From NCBI RefSeq assembly GCF_009758125.1, contig NZ_WRXO01000004.1, forward strand, positions 248,001-312,000: DNA of 64,000 nt, read 5' to 3'. The notes below the pieces were generated by a model. The model worked only from the letters and a program-made list of their open reading frames with translations. It did not search any database and had not been told where the DNA came from. Made by a program: the position numbers and the translations under genes. Below are positions 53,956 to 63,621 of this stretch, piece after piece. Origin of the DNA: Chitinophaga oryziterrae. Its GTDB lineage: Bacteria > Bacteroidota > Bacteroidia > Chitinophagales > Chitinophagaceae. The number at the start of each line of letters is the position of its first letter. The stretch's first letter is position 1.

Positions 53956-54897
53956 ATGAAAATTATCATTACAGGTTCTTTAGGGAATGTCAGTAAACCA
54001 TTGGCAAAAGAGTTAGTAGAAAAAGGTCATTCGGTTACGGTTATCAGCAGCAAGGCGGATAAACAAAAAGCTATTGAAGCGTTGGGGGCCACGCCTGCTA
54101 TTGGCTCTATAGAAGATGTTAATTTTCTTATAAATACATTTGCCGGTGCTGATGCAGTGTATTGTATGATACCTTTGAGTTTTTCGGAACCAGACCTGAA
54201 AGCCTATTTGAGCAGGATAGCCCGTAATTATTTACAGGCATTAAAGCAGACAAAGGTAAAGCGTGTGGTGGTTTTAAGCGGTTGGGCAGCAGATTTGATC
54301 AGTGGTGAAAATGTAGAGGATATTTTTGAAGAGCTTACGGATGTCTCAATTACTATTATGCGGCCTGCCGCTTTTTACAGTAATTTTTATTCTTCCATGG
54401 ATCTGATAAGAGGTAAAGGGGTGATGGGGGCATTTCTGACACTACGTTATTCCGGACTGATAGCTTTGCTTAGAGGAAGGAGAGGGCTTTTAATGGGTAA
54501 TTATGGTGGTGAAGATAAAATTGTTTTTGTTTCGCCAATTGATATTGCAGCTGCTGTGGCAGAAGAACTATTGACGACCACCGAAAAAACAAAAGTACGG
54601 TATGTAGGAAGTGAAGAAATGACTTGTAATGAGGCCGCCGGAATTATTGGTGCAGCTATCGGAAAGCCTTATTTAAAATGGGTATTGCTATCGGATAAGC
54701 AAATGTTGCAGGGATTGAAAATGGCAAAAGTACCGCTGAAACTGGCAGAAACATTGGTGGAAATGCAGGCGGTTTCTCATAGCGGTGTTCCTCTGCAGAA
54801 TTTTCATAAGAATAATCCGGTAATGGGTAAAGTGAAACTCAAAGAATTTGCGAAGGAGTTCGCAGATGCATATCGCAAAAAGTACTTATCATTGTAA
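53956..54897 (+). CDS. NmrA-like / NAD(P)H-binding protein
   Basis: A 313-residue protein starting MKIIITGSLGNVSKPLAKEL, with GSLGNVS as a variant of the Rossmann glycine loop and MRPAAFYSNFYSSM near 140-153, resembling NmrA/quinone-oxidoreductase-2-like atypical SDRs. The open frame reaches back to 53866, but residues before the ATG at 53956 look hydrophobic and non-family. An AraC-family gene starts 1 bp after its stop, so the two are co-transcribed. The substrate is unknown; a redox or detoxification role is inferred from the neighbourhood. Confidence 0.8.
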   Translation: MKIIITGSLGNVSKPLAKELVEKGHSVTVISSKADKQKAIEALGATPAIGSIEDVNFLINTFAGADAVYCMIPLSFSEPDLKAYLSRIARNYLQALKQTKVKRVVVLSGWAADLISGENVEDIFEELTDVSITIMRPAAFYSNFYSSMDLIRGKGVMGAFLTLRYSGLIALLRGRRGLLMGNYGGEDKIVFVSPIDIAAAVAEELLTTTEKTKVRYVGSEEMTCNEAAGIIGAAIGKPYLKWVLLSDKQMLQGLKMAKVPLKLAETLVEMQAVSHSGVPLQNFHKNNPVMGKVKLKEFAKEFADAYRKKYLSL

Positions 54898-54898
54898 C

Positions 54899-55819
54899 AT
54901 GGCAAATGCACAACCATACCGCGTTAAAACGATCAAGCAGTATCATCAGCTTACGGGGCTTCCTAAGCCAGAGCATCCATTAATCAGTGTTATAAATTTA
55001 GAGACCATTAAGCAGTTACCTGTAGGTGAATCCATCAGTTTGGTATATGATTTTTACTGCATATCGCTTAAAAGGGTCTCCAATGCCAAATATAAGTACG
55101 GGCAGCAGGAATATGATTTTGATGAAGGGGTTTTATATTTTTTATCGCCCAACCAGGTATTAAGTATTGAGTTTAAAAAAGGTCCGCAATTAAAACCATC
55201 CGGATGGCTGATCTTCATCCATCCGGATTTTTTATGGAATACACCTTTAGCAAAGAAAATAAAGCAATATAAATACTTTGATTATGAGGTAAACGAAGCC
55301 CTGTATCTTTCTCCCAAAGAAGAAAAACAGATTATAAATATTATTAAAAGCATTCAACAGGAATATCGTTCAAATATTGATAAATTCAGTCAGGATATTA
55401 TTATATCCCAGTTGGAGGTATTACTTAATTATTCAGAGAGATTTTATCAGCGTCAGTTCATCACAAGAAAAATAACTAACCATAAAATTCTTGATCGCCT
55501 CGAAAGTATTCTTACCACATATTTCAATAGTGATGATCTGGAAGAAAAAGGGTTGCCTACCGTTCAATACATTGCTGAAGCATTAAATATATCGCCCGGT
55601 TATTTAAGCAGCTTGCTTACTACTTTGACAGGACAAAATACCCAACAACACATTCACGATAAATTGATCGAAAAAGCAAAAGAAAAATTATCTACTACAG
55701 ATTTATCCGTAAGTGAAATAGCGTACAAACTGGGTTTTGAATATACGCAGTCTTTTAGCAGGTTATTTAAAACAAAGACCAAGCTCTCTCCCCTGGCATT
55801 CAGACAATCCTTCAATTGA
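54899..55819 (+). CDS. AraC-family transcriptional regulator
   Basis: A 306-residue regulator with an N-terminal cupin-like sensor half (about 1-175, including YGQQEYDFDEGVLYFLSPNQV) and a C-terminal double helix-turn-helix of the AraC type (VQYIAEALNISPGYLSSLL near 230 and VSEIAYKLGFEYTQSFSRLFKTKTKLSPLAFR near 275-305, in pieces). It begins 1 bp after the stop of the NmrA-like gene, so it is likely an operon partner and may regulate it. Its effector is unknown. Confidence 0.88.
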   Translation: MANAQPYRVKTIKQYHQLTGLPKPEHPLISVINLETIKQLPVGESISLVYDFYCISLKRVSNAKYKYGQQEYDFDEGVLYFLSPNQVLSIEFKKGPQLKPSGWLIFIHPDFLWNTPLAKKIKQYKYFDYEVNEALYLSPKEEKQIINIIKSIQQEYRSNIDKFSQDIIISQLEVLLNYSERFYQRQFITRKITNHKILDRLESILTTYFNSDDLEEKGLPTVQYIAEALNISPGYLSSLLTTLTGQNTQQHIHDKLIEKAKEKLSTTDLSVSEIAYKLGFEYTQSFSRLFKTKTKLSPLAFRQSFN

Positions 55820-55822
55820 ATT

Positions 55823-56521
55823 TTAATAAGCCTTCTCATCTTTCCTTAACAATAACCAGGTAGTGAGCGCTATTATTCTTATATCAAAAAAGAACGACCA
55901 GTTCTCCAGATAATAAACATCGTGCTGTACCCTTACATCCATTTCAGAAAGCAACTTCGTTTCTCCTCTGTACCCGCTCGCCTGTGCCCATCCGGTAATA
56001 CCGGGTTTTACAAAATGCCGGACCATGTAGTTGTCCAGCAATTTTTTATACTTTTCTGTATGGGCAAGCATATGTGGTCTGGGGCCAACAACCGACATGT
56101 CGTTTATCAGTACGTTAAAGAACTGTGGCAATTCATCAAGGTTTGTTCGTCGCAGAAACCGTCCGAACCTGGTAAAACGGGCATCGTTTAATGTTGCCTG
56201 CGCAATGTCTGCCAGGTCATTCACATACATGCTTCTAAACTTATAACAAACGAAAGGCTGATTGTTCTTACCGGAACGTAACTGTTTAAAGAAAACAGGG
56301 CCGCGGGAATCCAGTTTGATAAGCAACGCCAGAATTGGTGTCAGCCAACTCAGTATACATAGGATTACTATAATGGACAATACGATGTCCAGTGATCGCT
56401 TTACGAACTGATTAAACCCATCCTGTAATGGCATAGACCCGTACGCGCGCTGTACCTCCGGTAGCGCTATAGGAACGTCTTTCTCTTTAAGGCCGATCTG
56501 GCTAAAACTTTTGCTGATCAT
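55823..56521 (-). CDS. Polyprenyl-phosphate sugar-1-phosphate transferase (initiating, short form)
   Basis: A 232-residue bacterial sugar transferase that starts repeat-unit assembly on undecaprenyl phosphate at the inner membrane. One hydrophobic segment near 45-68 is followed by the conserved KFRSMYVND (near 93), RRTNLDELPQFFNVLINDMSVVGPRPHM (about 125-152, in pieces) and a Cys-less GITGWAQASGYRGET. The usual WcaJ-type proteins are about 460 residues with four more N-terminal membrane spans; this is the short PglC-like form. The ATG at 56521 is preferred over an in-frame TTG at 56545. It diverges from the GT4 gene at 56653 and likely begins the cluster. Confidence 0.9.
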   Translation of the reverse strand: MISKSFSQIGLKEKDVPIALPEVQRAYGSMPLQDGFNQFVKRSLDIVLSIIVILCILSWLTPILALLIKLDSRGPVFFKQLRSGKNNQPFVCYKFRSMYVNDLADIAQATLNDARFTRFGRFLRRTNLDELPQFFNVLINDMSVVGPRPHMLAHTEKYKKLLDNYMVRHFVKPGITGWAQASGYRGETKLLSEMDVRVQHDVYYLENWSFFFDIRIIALTTWLLLRKDEKAY

Positions 56522-56626
56522 ACAAAAAAATAGATGGTGATACAAAGCCGTGCTAACTCGTTATAAACACCTAAAATGGACGTTATGGTTGCCTCATAAT
56601 TAAAAATATTTAGTGTAAAACATTCC

Positions 56627-56634
56627 TACATTTG
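56627..56634 (+). promoter_or_regulatory. -7 box of the exopolysaccharide operon
   Basis: TACATTTG matches TAnnTTTG and lies 18 bp before the ATG of the first GT4 gene. No clear -33 element is visible. It probably drives the five-gene run to 61991. Confidence 0.5.
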
Positions 56635-56652
56635 TTACATAAGTAAGGCAAA

Positions 56653-57792
56653 ATGAACATTGCGATTATTGGTACTCGAGGCATTCCAAATCACTACGGC
56701 GGATTTGAACAACTTGCGGAATATCTTTCTGAAGGTCTGGTGAAATCAGGGCATCACGTTACGGTATATAACTCGCACAACCATCCCTATCAGGAGAAAA
56801 AATGGAAAGGAGTGGATATTATTCATTGCTACGATCCTGAACATAAAATAGGGACAGCCGGACAATTCATTTATGATCTGAACTGTATCATAAATGCCCG
56901 CAGGCAAAACTTCGATATCATTTTGCAGTTAGGTTATACCAGCAGTACGATCTGGGGATGGCTGATGCCCCGGCAGAAAAGTATTGTCACCACCAATATG
57001 GATGGACTGGAATGGAAACGCAGTAAGTACTCCCGCTATGTGCAGCGCTTTTTACTATATGCGGAAAAACTGGGTGTCAGGTATAGCGATCACCTGATTG
57101 CAGATTCCCTGGGAATACAGACATACCTGCGGGAAAAATATCAGAAAGAGGCCACTTATATTCCTTACGGTGCAAATATTTTTGAACATCCTGATGAGAT
57201 AATATTAAAAAAGTATCAGCTCCGGCAATTTCAATACAACATGCTGATCGCACGCATGGAACCGGAGAATAATATTGAAACCATCCTGGATGGCGCTATG
57301 CTGCAGCCAACCCCTGCACCTTTTATTGTAATTGGGAACGTGGATACGAAATATGGGAAATATCTGAAAGAAAAGTACGCTGCGGGTGAACATATCAGGT
57401 TTTTAGGAGGTATATACGACCTGGAAGAACTGAATAACCTGCGTTATTATTCTAACCTGTACTTTCATGGGCACAGTGTGGGTGGGACCAATCCTTCTTT
57501 ACTGGAAGCTATGGCATCACAGGCAGTGATATGTGCGCATGACAATATCTTTAACCGGTCGGTACTGGAAAATAATGGATTTTATTTTTCAGATGCAACG
57601 GATATATTGAGGTTACTAAGTTCCGTTTCAAGGGAAAAAGAGCATAAGAAAATAACAGAGAACAAATTGAAAATCATCCATCAATACTCCTGTGAAGGAA
57701 TTATTGAACAATATCTGAAACATTTCGGGGAAATTACGGAAGAAAAGAAGGAAGAAAAGAAAGTGGTTAAAGTTTTTCAGTATTCCAGATGA
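56653..57792 (+). CDS. Glycosyltransferase, GT4 (DUF1972-type)
   Basis: A 379-residue GT-B enzyme with the DUF1972 N-terminal domain: NIAIIGTRGIPNHYGGFEQLAEYL at residues 2-25 (in pieces), TTNMDGLEWKRSKYS near 114 and the C-terminal GT1 region with HGHSVGGTNPSLLEAMAS near 274-291. Related proteins add rhamnose or other sugars to exopolysaccharide repeat units. It ends ATGA-overlapped with the next GT2 gene, showing tight coupling. Confidence 0.88.
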   Translation: MNIAIIGTRGIPNHYGGFEQLAEYLSEGLVKSGHHVTVYNSHNHPYQEKKWKGVDIIHCYDPEHKIGTAGQFIYDLNCIINARRQNFDIILQLGYTSSTIWGWLMPRQKSIVTTNMDGLEWKRSKYSRYVQRFLLYAEKLGVRYSDHLIADSLGIQTYLREKYQKEATYIPYGANIFEHPDEIILKKYQLRQFQYNMLIARMEPENNIETILDGAMLQPTPAPFIVIGNVDTKYGKYLKEKYAAGEHIRFLGGIYDLEELNNLRYYSNLYFHGHSVGGTNPSLLEAMASQAVICAHDNIFNRSVLENNGFYFSDATDILRLLSSVSREKEHKKITENKLKIIHQYSCEGIIEQYLKHFGEITEEKKEEKKVVKVFQYSR

Positions 57793-58787
57793 ACATCAGT
57801 GTAGTCATACCTACTTATAACCGTAAAAGGAATCTGGTTGCTTTATTAAACAACCTTAACAACTCCACACAGCCGGTTGACGAAGTAATTATCGTAGATG
57901 CCGGAAGTGAATGGTTAACAAATACTGACTACCCCAATTTAAATATTCAACACTTATCTTCCATACCTTCAGTCTGCGTTCAGCGGAACATGGGAATAAG
58001 AGCCGCCAGGTCTGAGTGGATCTTCCTCTGTGATGATGATATAGAAGTACCGGCAGATTATCTGCAGAAGATAACTGCCTATATTCAGCAGCATAGGGAA
58101 GCCGGTGCAGTTTCCGGACAGGTCCTGCAGCAGGAAAATGGCAATTGGACGGCTACCTATCCGGTTTATTCCGCTAAACAATTAATAATCAGATATATTT
58201 TCGGTTTGGGCATCTGGGGAGAAATCCGGTGCATATCAGATAACTTTTTCATAAAGAGAATTAAACGATATTACGTCCGGAAAGGGAATCACATTGCAAG
58301 GTCCGGATGGCCGGTGATTACAGATTTCTCAGGAGAGAACTTTACCGTGCCCGTGTTTGGATTAGGGGCAAGCGTTATCCGTAAGAACTGGCTGGTACAT
58401 TCTCCTTATGATGAAAGGCTGGATAAATATGGAATTGGTGATAACTATGGGGTTAGTATCGGCTTCCCCGGAACAGGTATTCACGTATTGAACAATGCCT
58501 TCGTCTATCATCACCAGGAACAGATGAACAGGTTGCAACATCCTTTGCAATATTATAGAAGGGTATTGGCGCTTGATTACTTTATCCGCACAAAAAAGGA
58601 ATTGAAGAATGTAAGGAGGATATCTTTTGCCTGGTCTTTGTTTGGTAATATCCTGGTATTTCTTTTTTCGCGAAACTGGTTAATGGTGGATGCAGCGAAG
58701 AAAACCTTTTTCCGGGTCGTATTCAGAAAAAATCCTTACGCTGAAGGGGCTGCATCTAACAAAACAATTATTGAACCGAAATTGTAA
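57789..58787 (+). CDS. Glycosyltransferase family 2
   Basis: A 332-residue GT2 enzyme: MNISVVIPTYNRKRNLVALL at the start (residues 1-20), FLCDDDIEVPADYL near 80-93, and HHQEQMNRLQHPLQYYRR near 240. A C-terminal hydrophobic segment (FAWSLFGNILVFLF near 282-296) may tether it. It overlaps the previous stop by 4 bp and is followed 5 bp later by an amidohydrolase gene. Its donor and linkage are unknown. Confidence 0.87.
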   Translation: MNISVVIPTYNRKRNLVALLNNLNNSTQPVDEVIIVDAGSEWLTNTDYPNLNIQHLSSIPSVCVQRNMGIRAARSEWIFLCDDDIEVPADYLQKITAYIQQHREAGAVSGQVLQQENGNWTATYPVYSAKQLIIRYIFGLGIWGEIRCISDNFFIKRIKRYYVRKGNHIARSGWPVITDFSGENFTVPVFGLGASVIRKNWLVHSPYDERLDKYGIGDNYGVSIGFPGTGIHVLNNAFVYHHQEQMNRLQHPLQYYRRVLALDYFIRTKKELKNVRRISFAWSLFGNILVFLFSRNWLMVDAAKKTFFRVVFRKNPYAEGAASNKTIIEPKL

Positions 58788-58791
58788 GAAG

Positions 58792-59919
58792 ATGGTTTTA
58801 CATGGATTACAATTGATGAACGGAGATCGCCGGAGCATTTTTATTCACGGGAATAAAATAGAACAGATCCTTGCTCCCGATGATATTAATCCGGTAGAAA
58901 AGAATATCTGGTTTGAGGATTGCCTGGCTTTCCCCGGATTGATAAATTCTCACGATCATCTGGATTATAACCTGTTTCCCCAGCTAGGCAACCGTACTTA
59001 TAAGAATTACCTGGAATGGGGCCCCGATATATATCAGCAAAGCAATGAAATCATTCAACAGGTGCTGGACATTCCCAAAGAATTACGTACAAAATGGGGT
59101 GTTTATAAGAACCTGATTGCAGGAGTTACAACCGTTATACAGCATGGAGAAAGATTAAGTGTCCCTGAAAATTTAATCACCATATTTTCCGGATGCACTT
59201 CCTTACATTCAGTGAAATTGGAAAAACACTGGAAAAGAAGATTGAATAGGCCTTTCGCAGATAATCCCTTTGTGATCCATGCAGGGGAGGGGACAGACCT
59301 TGAGGCTTGTAACGAGATAGATGAATTACTGAGATGGAATATCTTTCGCCGTAAACTGATCGCTATACATGGCGTGGCCATGAATGAACAACAGGCAGAG
59401 AAATTTGAGGCGTTAGTCTGGTGCCCGGATTCGAACTACTTTCTGTTGAATGCAACAGCTAAGATCGATCAGCTTAAGTCATGTACGAAAATCCTGTTAG
59501 GTACGGACGCTACCGTTTCAGCTAATTGGAATATATGGCAACACCTGCGACTGGCAAAAGCGCAAAACATGCTAAGTGATACTGAATTAATAAATGCGGT
59601 AACACAAAAGGCTGCAAATGTCTGGAAACTGGATAAAACAGGATCGGTGAAGGAAGGATATTATGCTGATTTAATCATTGCCAAAGGGACCGGTTTCTTT
59701 TCAATTAATCCGGAAGACATTCAGCTAATGCTTCATAAGGGTAAGGTTGTTTTATTCGATGCTTCTCTGCTTATTCAATTGCATAATATTCCGGTAAGTG
59801 ATTATTCAGTCATTTATGTAAATGATGTAAAGAAATATGTTATTGGAGATGTTCCGGCATTGATAAGAGAAATAAGAAGACATATGCCGGCGATTAAATT
59901 CCCGATAGATGTCGATTAG
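58792..59919 (+). CDS. Amidohydrolase-superfamily protein within the polysaccharide operon
   Basis: A 375-residue TIM-barrel amidohydrolase of the ATZ/TRZ-cytosine-deaminase type. It has the metal motif HDH in PGLINSHDHLDYN (His54-Asp55-His56), a second metal histidine in IQHGERL (near 122), FVIHAGEGTD near 160-170, IHGVAMNEQQ near 195 and the metal Asp in LGTDATVSANWN near 240-250. It should hydrolyse an amide or C-N bond, perhaps deacetylating or deaminating a sugar or head group during repeat-unit synthesis. It overlaps the next gene by 11 bp, so it is a true operon member. The substrate is unknown. A longer frame to 58690 overlaps the GT2 gene and is rejected. Confidence 0.82.
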   Translation: MVLHGLQLMNGDRRSIFIHGNKIEQILAPDDINPVEKNIWFEDCLAFPGLINSHDHLDYNLFPQLGNRTYKNYLEWGPDIYQQSNEIIQQVLDIPKELRTKWGVYKNLIAGVTTVIQHGERLSVPENLITIFSGCTSLHSVKLEKHWKRRLNRPFADNPFVIHAGEGTDLEACNEIDELLRWNIFRRKLIAIHGVAMNEQQAEKFEALVWCPDSNYFLLNATAKIDQLKSCTKILLGTDATVSANWNIWQHLRLAKAQNMLSDTELINAVTQKAANVWKLDKTGSVKEGYYADLIIAKGTGFFSINPEDIQLMLHKGKVVLFDASLLIQLHNIPVSDYSVIYVNDVKKYVIGDVPALIREIRRHMPAIKFPIDVD

Positions 59920-60928
59920 AAAATGGGAGAGGAACACGGCACCCAAAAAGGTGCTGGCAATTCGTTTACAGGCAATGGGCGATACGGTCATTACACTTCC
60001 TTATTTACAGGCATTACGTAATACCTTACCCGAAGGGACGCAACTGGACTTCCTGACAAGGAAAGAAGTAGATCCGGTCCCCAAAGATCTTTTACTCTTT
60101 GACCATGTATTTTCCATCGGTGGAAAGAGAAACTTTAAAAAACAATTTTTATCCGCCTGTTTATTACTGCCCCGCTTATTCTTCAGAAGATACGATGTGA
60201 TCATTGATCTGCAGAACAACCGTATCAGCAGATTTGTGAGAAAGATCTTACGGCCCGAAGCATGGAGCGAATTCGACAGGTATTCTCCTCTTGCTGCGGG
60301 GGAGCGTACCCGGCGCACCATTGAATCTGTTGGCCTGGGAAAAAATTTCCTGGATGCGGGCTATCGTTTTAAACCATCTGCTTTCCAGGCAGATAAATTA
60401 TTAGCAGCATGCGGATGGGACGGAAAGAGCAGGCTGGTGATCCTTAATCCTGCGGGGGCTTTCGGTACACGTAACTGGGATATGGATAATTATGTGGCCT
60501 TTGCCAGATTATGGTTACAGGAATTCCCTGATACCCAATTCATCGCGCTTGGTATACAATTCATAAGAGATAAGGCAGTTTACCTCAAAGAAAAACTGGG
60601 CGATAAACTGCTTTATATGATCGATAATACTTCCCCCAGCGAAGGTTTCAGGATTATTCAACAGTGCTGGTTCATGCTGTCCGAAGATTCCGGATTAATG
60701 CATATGTGCTGGGTATTGGATAAGCCGACAGTGGTATTACTCGGTTCTACCAGAAGCGATTGGGTAACACCACAAAATAAAAACGCGCTGATATTCAGTT
60801 CAGATGATCTGCCATGTGGTAATTGCATGCTGGAAACCTGCAAGTTCAATGATGTTCATTGCCTTACAAGGTATACTCCGGAAATAGTCTTTCAAAAAAC
60901 AAAAGCATTTATCAGTTCAATTGAATAG
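59909..60928 (+). CDS. Glycosyltransferase family 9 (heptosyltransferase-like)
   Basis: A 339-residue GT9 protein: KVLAIRLQAMGDTVITLPYLQAL at residues 14-36 (in pieces), LDFLTRKE near 45, a nucleotide-site stretch LNPAGAFGTRNWD near 180 and ISEDSGLMHMCWVLDKPTVVLLGSTR near 255-280 (seen with S/E-D-S-G-L-M-H). This is the signature of ADP-heptose:LPS heptosyltransferases. It probably adds heptose or a related sugar to a core or repeat unit. It overlaps both neighbours (11 bp before, 8 bp after). Confidence 0.9.
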   Translation: MSIRKWERNTAPKKVLAIRLQAMGDTVITLPYLQALRNTLPEGTQLDFLTRKEVDPVPKDLLLFDHVFSIGGKRNFKKQFLSACLLLPRLFFRRYDVIIDLQNNRISRFVRKILRPEAWSEFDRYSPLAAGERTRRTIESVGLGKNFLDAGYRFKPSAFQADKLLAACGWDGKSRLVILNPAGAFGTRNWDMDNYVAFARLWLQEFPDTQFIALGIQFIRDKAVYLKEKLGDKLLYMIDNTSPSEGFRIIQQCWFMLSEDSGLMHMCWVLDKPTVVLLGSTRSDWVTPQNKNALIFSSDDLPCGNCMLETCKFNDVHCLTRYTPEIVFQKTKAFISSIE

Positions 60929-61991
60929 AAAAACGCTTATCATATTAACACCTGCATTTCCGGCAAACGAATCGGAAGAAGAGTCCATCTGGCTTCCTGC
61001 CAAGCAAAGCTTAATAAGAGCGCTGAACAGGAACTTCCCGGAACTGGAAATCGTCATTCTCACTTTTCAGTTTCCTGTGAGCCGCAACCGCTATACCTGG
61101 AACGGGAACCTGGTGATACCATTCTCTGGAGAAAATAAAGGGGGTATACGCAACTGGCTGGTGTGGCTGAATGTTGTAAAGACCTTATTCCGGTTGAAAA
61201 GGGAAAAACATATCATCGGGATACTTAGTTTCTGGTGTGCAGAATGCAGTTTTGTAGCACATTATTTCTCGAAACTATACCGGTTAAAGCATTATTGCTG
61301 GATATGCGGACAAGATGCAAGGCCCTGGAACAAATTCGTAAAACGTATTCGCCCTCAACCATCGGAATTGGTGGCCATGTCAGACTTTCTGCTGAATGAA
61401 TTTCATAAAAACCATGGTATTCGCCCGGCATATCTGATCCCCGATGCGATAGATACACTGTTGTTTGATAAAGACAATGAGGAACGAACGATCGATATAC
61501 TAGGCGCGGGAAGTCTGTCCCCGCTAAAACAATATGATGTTTTTGTGGAGGTGGTGGCTGCAATCAAAGAACAATTACAGCCTGTCCAAGCCATTTTATG
61601 TGGGGATGGGTCCGAGCGGGGGAAAATAGAAAGTAGAATGGAAGCACTGGGCCTGGAAGACCATCTCCGGCTCACCGGTCCATTGCCCCAGAAAGAAGTG
61701 TTGCGCCTGATGAAAAGAACAAAGGTGTTTTTGCATACCTCAAACTATGAGGGTTTTGGCAATGTATGTATTGAGTCCCTGTATGCAGGAGCGCATGTCA
61801 TCAGCTTTACCAAGCCAATGGACCAAAAAATCCCGCATTGGCATATTGTCTCTACAAAGGAAGAGATGATCACCAGGGCATTGGAACTGCTGCGGGACCC
61901 TCACACTGTTTACTCGTCAGTGCTGCCATTTGATATGGATGATTCTGCAAAACAGTTTATGAAACTTTTTCAGGACGGTAATGGGCATTAA
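60921..61991 (+). CDS. Glycosyltransferase family 4, TTG start
   Basis: A 356-residue GT-B enzyme with NRKTLIILTPAFPANESEEES at the N-terminus (split here for length), DILGAGSLSPLKQYDVFVEVVAAI near 190-215 and the GT4 donor site HTSNYEGFGNVCIESLYAGAHVIS near 270-293. The predicted start is TTG at 60921, overlapping the GT9 stop by 8 bp; no ATG gives a full N-terminus. The 3' end overlaps the convergent ABC transporter gene by 35 bp. Acceptor and linkage unknown. Confidence 0.87.
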   Translation: MNRKTLIILTPAFPANESEEESIWLPAKQSLIRALNRNFPELEIVILTFQFPVSRNRYTWNGNLVIPFSGENKGGIRNWLVWLNVVKTLFRLKREKHIIGILSFWCAECSFVAHYFSKLYRLKHYCWICGQDARPWNKFVKRIRPQPSELVAMSDFLLNEFHKNHGIRPAYLIPDAIDTLLFDKDNEERTIDILGAGSLSPLKQYDVFVEVVAAIKEQLQPVQAILCGDGSERGKIESRMEALGLEDHLRLTGPLPQKEVLRLMKRTKVFLHTSNYEGFGNVCIESLYAGAHVISFTKPMDQKIPHWHIVSTKEEMITRALELLRDPHTVYSSVLPFDMDDSAKQFMKLFQDGNGH

Positions 61992-63621
61992 GATTAATTA
62001 CAGCATGACAAAAATCAAGGCTTTTGGGGTTGTGTGAGATCAGTAAAATGATCTTTCCTGATTCCGCGAGTGTTCTTAAATATTGCATGATCGCTATTTC
62101 AGACGCTTCGTCCAACTCGCTGAAAGGTTCATCCAGCAATAGAATAGTTGCATTTTTATATAAGGCCCTTGCCAAAGCGATGCGCTGACGCTGACCTCCG
62201 CTTATATTCTTTCCTCCTTCCATTATTATCTTTCCGATGCCTTCCGGGAAGTTTTTCAGAAAAGTGGTGAGCCCGGTGACTTCCAGCACTTCATTTAATT
62301 TAACAGGATCGTACTGTTTGTCGAACAAAACAATATTATCCAAAACGGATGCATGTAAAATGAAAGGATCTTGTTTTGCATAGGAAATCTGGCTCAGGAA
62401 AGGGAGATATTTCCTGCTCTCGCTGTTAAATAAAATTTCGCCTTGCTCCGGCTGCAGAAAACCCGCTGTCAGGTTAAGTATAGTTGTTTTCCCTTTTCCT
62501 GAATCACCGCTGATCCCGGACAATGATCCTGTATGGATGGTAGCATTTAAACGATGGAGGATTTTGTTTCCATTGTATGAGAAACCGACATTTTGAAATG
62601 TAATGGAAGTTATTTTATCATTTATCGTATTAACTGATAACTCAGGATATACGCCCGTCTCTGCAATTGTATGCTGATAAGTGCGCAACTGGTTGTTTAA
62701 GTTAATGATCTTTGAAATACCGGGAATGATCTTATAAGCAGCTGCCATAAAAGTGCCCAGCAATACTATATATGCACTGCCCATTGTATCCGAAAACTTT
62801 ATGGCAACGATCAATATGAATAAGCCCAGGATGGCAAACACTTCAAAAAAGCGTGCGGGTAAATCCTGCGTTATCTGCATACTTGAAATCTTCTTACCTA
62901 ACTCCGCCTGCACTGCCGTGTGCCTGTTTATAAAAAAAGGGTTCTTATCAAAGATATTACTCTCTACAAATCCTGAGAGTGCCTCACGGAGGTATTGTAA
63001 AGATCGTTCAACGATGGTTTTGATATTCTTTTTAATGTTCTTTAACCTTCTTTTTGTAAGGAACACTAATAATAGAAGTGGTGGTAACAGGGCAATGACA
63101 GCTATCAGGAATAACTGTGCGTTATATACGAGTAAAGTAATTACAGAGAGGCTGACCATCACACATTCTGTAATGATCAACTGGAAATTCAGCAACACGT
63201 ATTGCGCAAATTCTGTAGGCTGATGAATGATCCTGCTGACAAAAACAGCGGAATCTTCATTTGCAAAGTTGCTGTAATCGCCATTCAGGTATTTAGTCAG
63301 GTTCTCTGTAGAAAGCCTTTGAGCAATGCGCGTAATGAATTTCACCTGGGATTGATACACCCAATGCCCCATAATATTCTTGGCAGAAAAAAGGAGCAAC
63401 AGGCATATCGCAGGGATGACAGAATTTTTGTCTGCAAACATGCGGCTATTATTCAAAAAAGAAGCATTGCTCTCTGTATAGAATTTTAGGACAAACAATA
63501 AATATATAATGCAAAATATATCCAGTAAACTGATGAACGTGTTTAACACAATAAACACCTTTACCTGCTTTTTCTCCCCGCGGGTGAGGACCCGGATAAT
63601 ATTTTTATAGATGTTGTTCAT
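61957..63621 (-). CDS. ABC exporter (MsbA-like, permease-ATPase fusion)
   Basis: A 554-residue half-ABC exporter. The N-terminal membrane domain has about six hydrophobic segments (15-300), and the ATPase domain has Walker A GDSGKGKTT near 368-376, signature SGGQRQRIALARAL near 470-483, Walker B ILLLDEP near 490-496 and the switch His in LLISHNPKSL near 530. It resembles flippases of lipid-linked glycans or lipids, and probably exports a polysaccharide intermediate. Its start overlaps the end of the O-antigen-ligase-like gene by 17 bp; the 3' end overlaps the convergent GT4 gene. Confidence 0.9.
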   Translation of the reverse strand: MNNIYKNIIRVLTRGEKKQVKVFIVLNTFISLLDIFCIIYLLFVLKFYTESNASFLNNSRMFADKNSVIPAICLLLLFSAKNIMGHWVYQSQVKFITRIAQRLSTENLTKYLNGDYSNFANEDSAVFVSRIIHQPTEFAQYVLLNFQLIITECVMVSLSVITLLVYNAQLFLIAVIALLPPLLLLVFLTKRRLKNIKKNIKTIVERSLQYLREALSGFVESNIFDKNPFFINRHTAVQAELGKKISSMQITQDLPARFFEVFAILGLFILIVAIKFSDTMGSAYIVLLGTFMAAAYKIIPGISKIINLNNQLRTYQHTIAETGVYPELSVNTINDKITSITFQNVGFSYNGNKILHRLNATIHTGSLSGISGDSGKGKTTILNLTAGFLQPEQGEILFNSESRKYLPFLSQISYAKQDPFILHASVLDNIVLFDKQYDPVKLNEVLEVTGLTTFLKNFPEGIGKIIMEGGKNISGGQRQRIALARALYKNATILLLDEPFSELDEASEIAIMQYLRTLAESGKIILLISHNPKSLDFCHAVINLNAHYRPEKVS

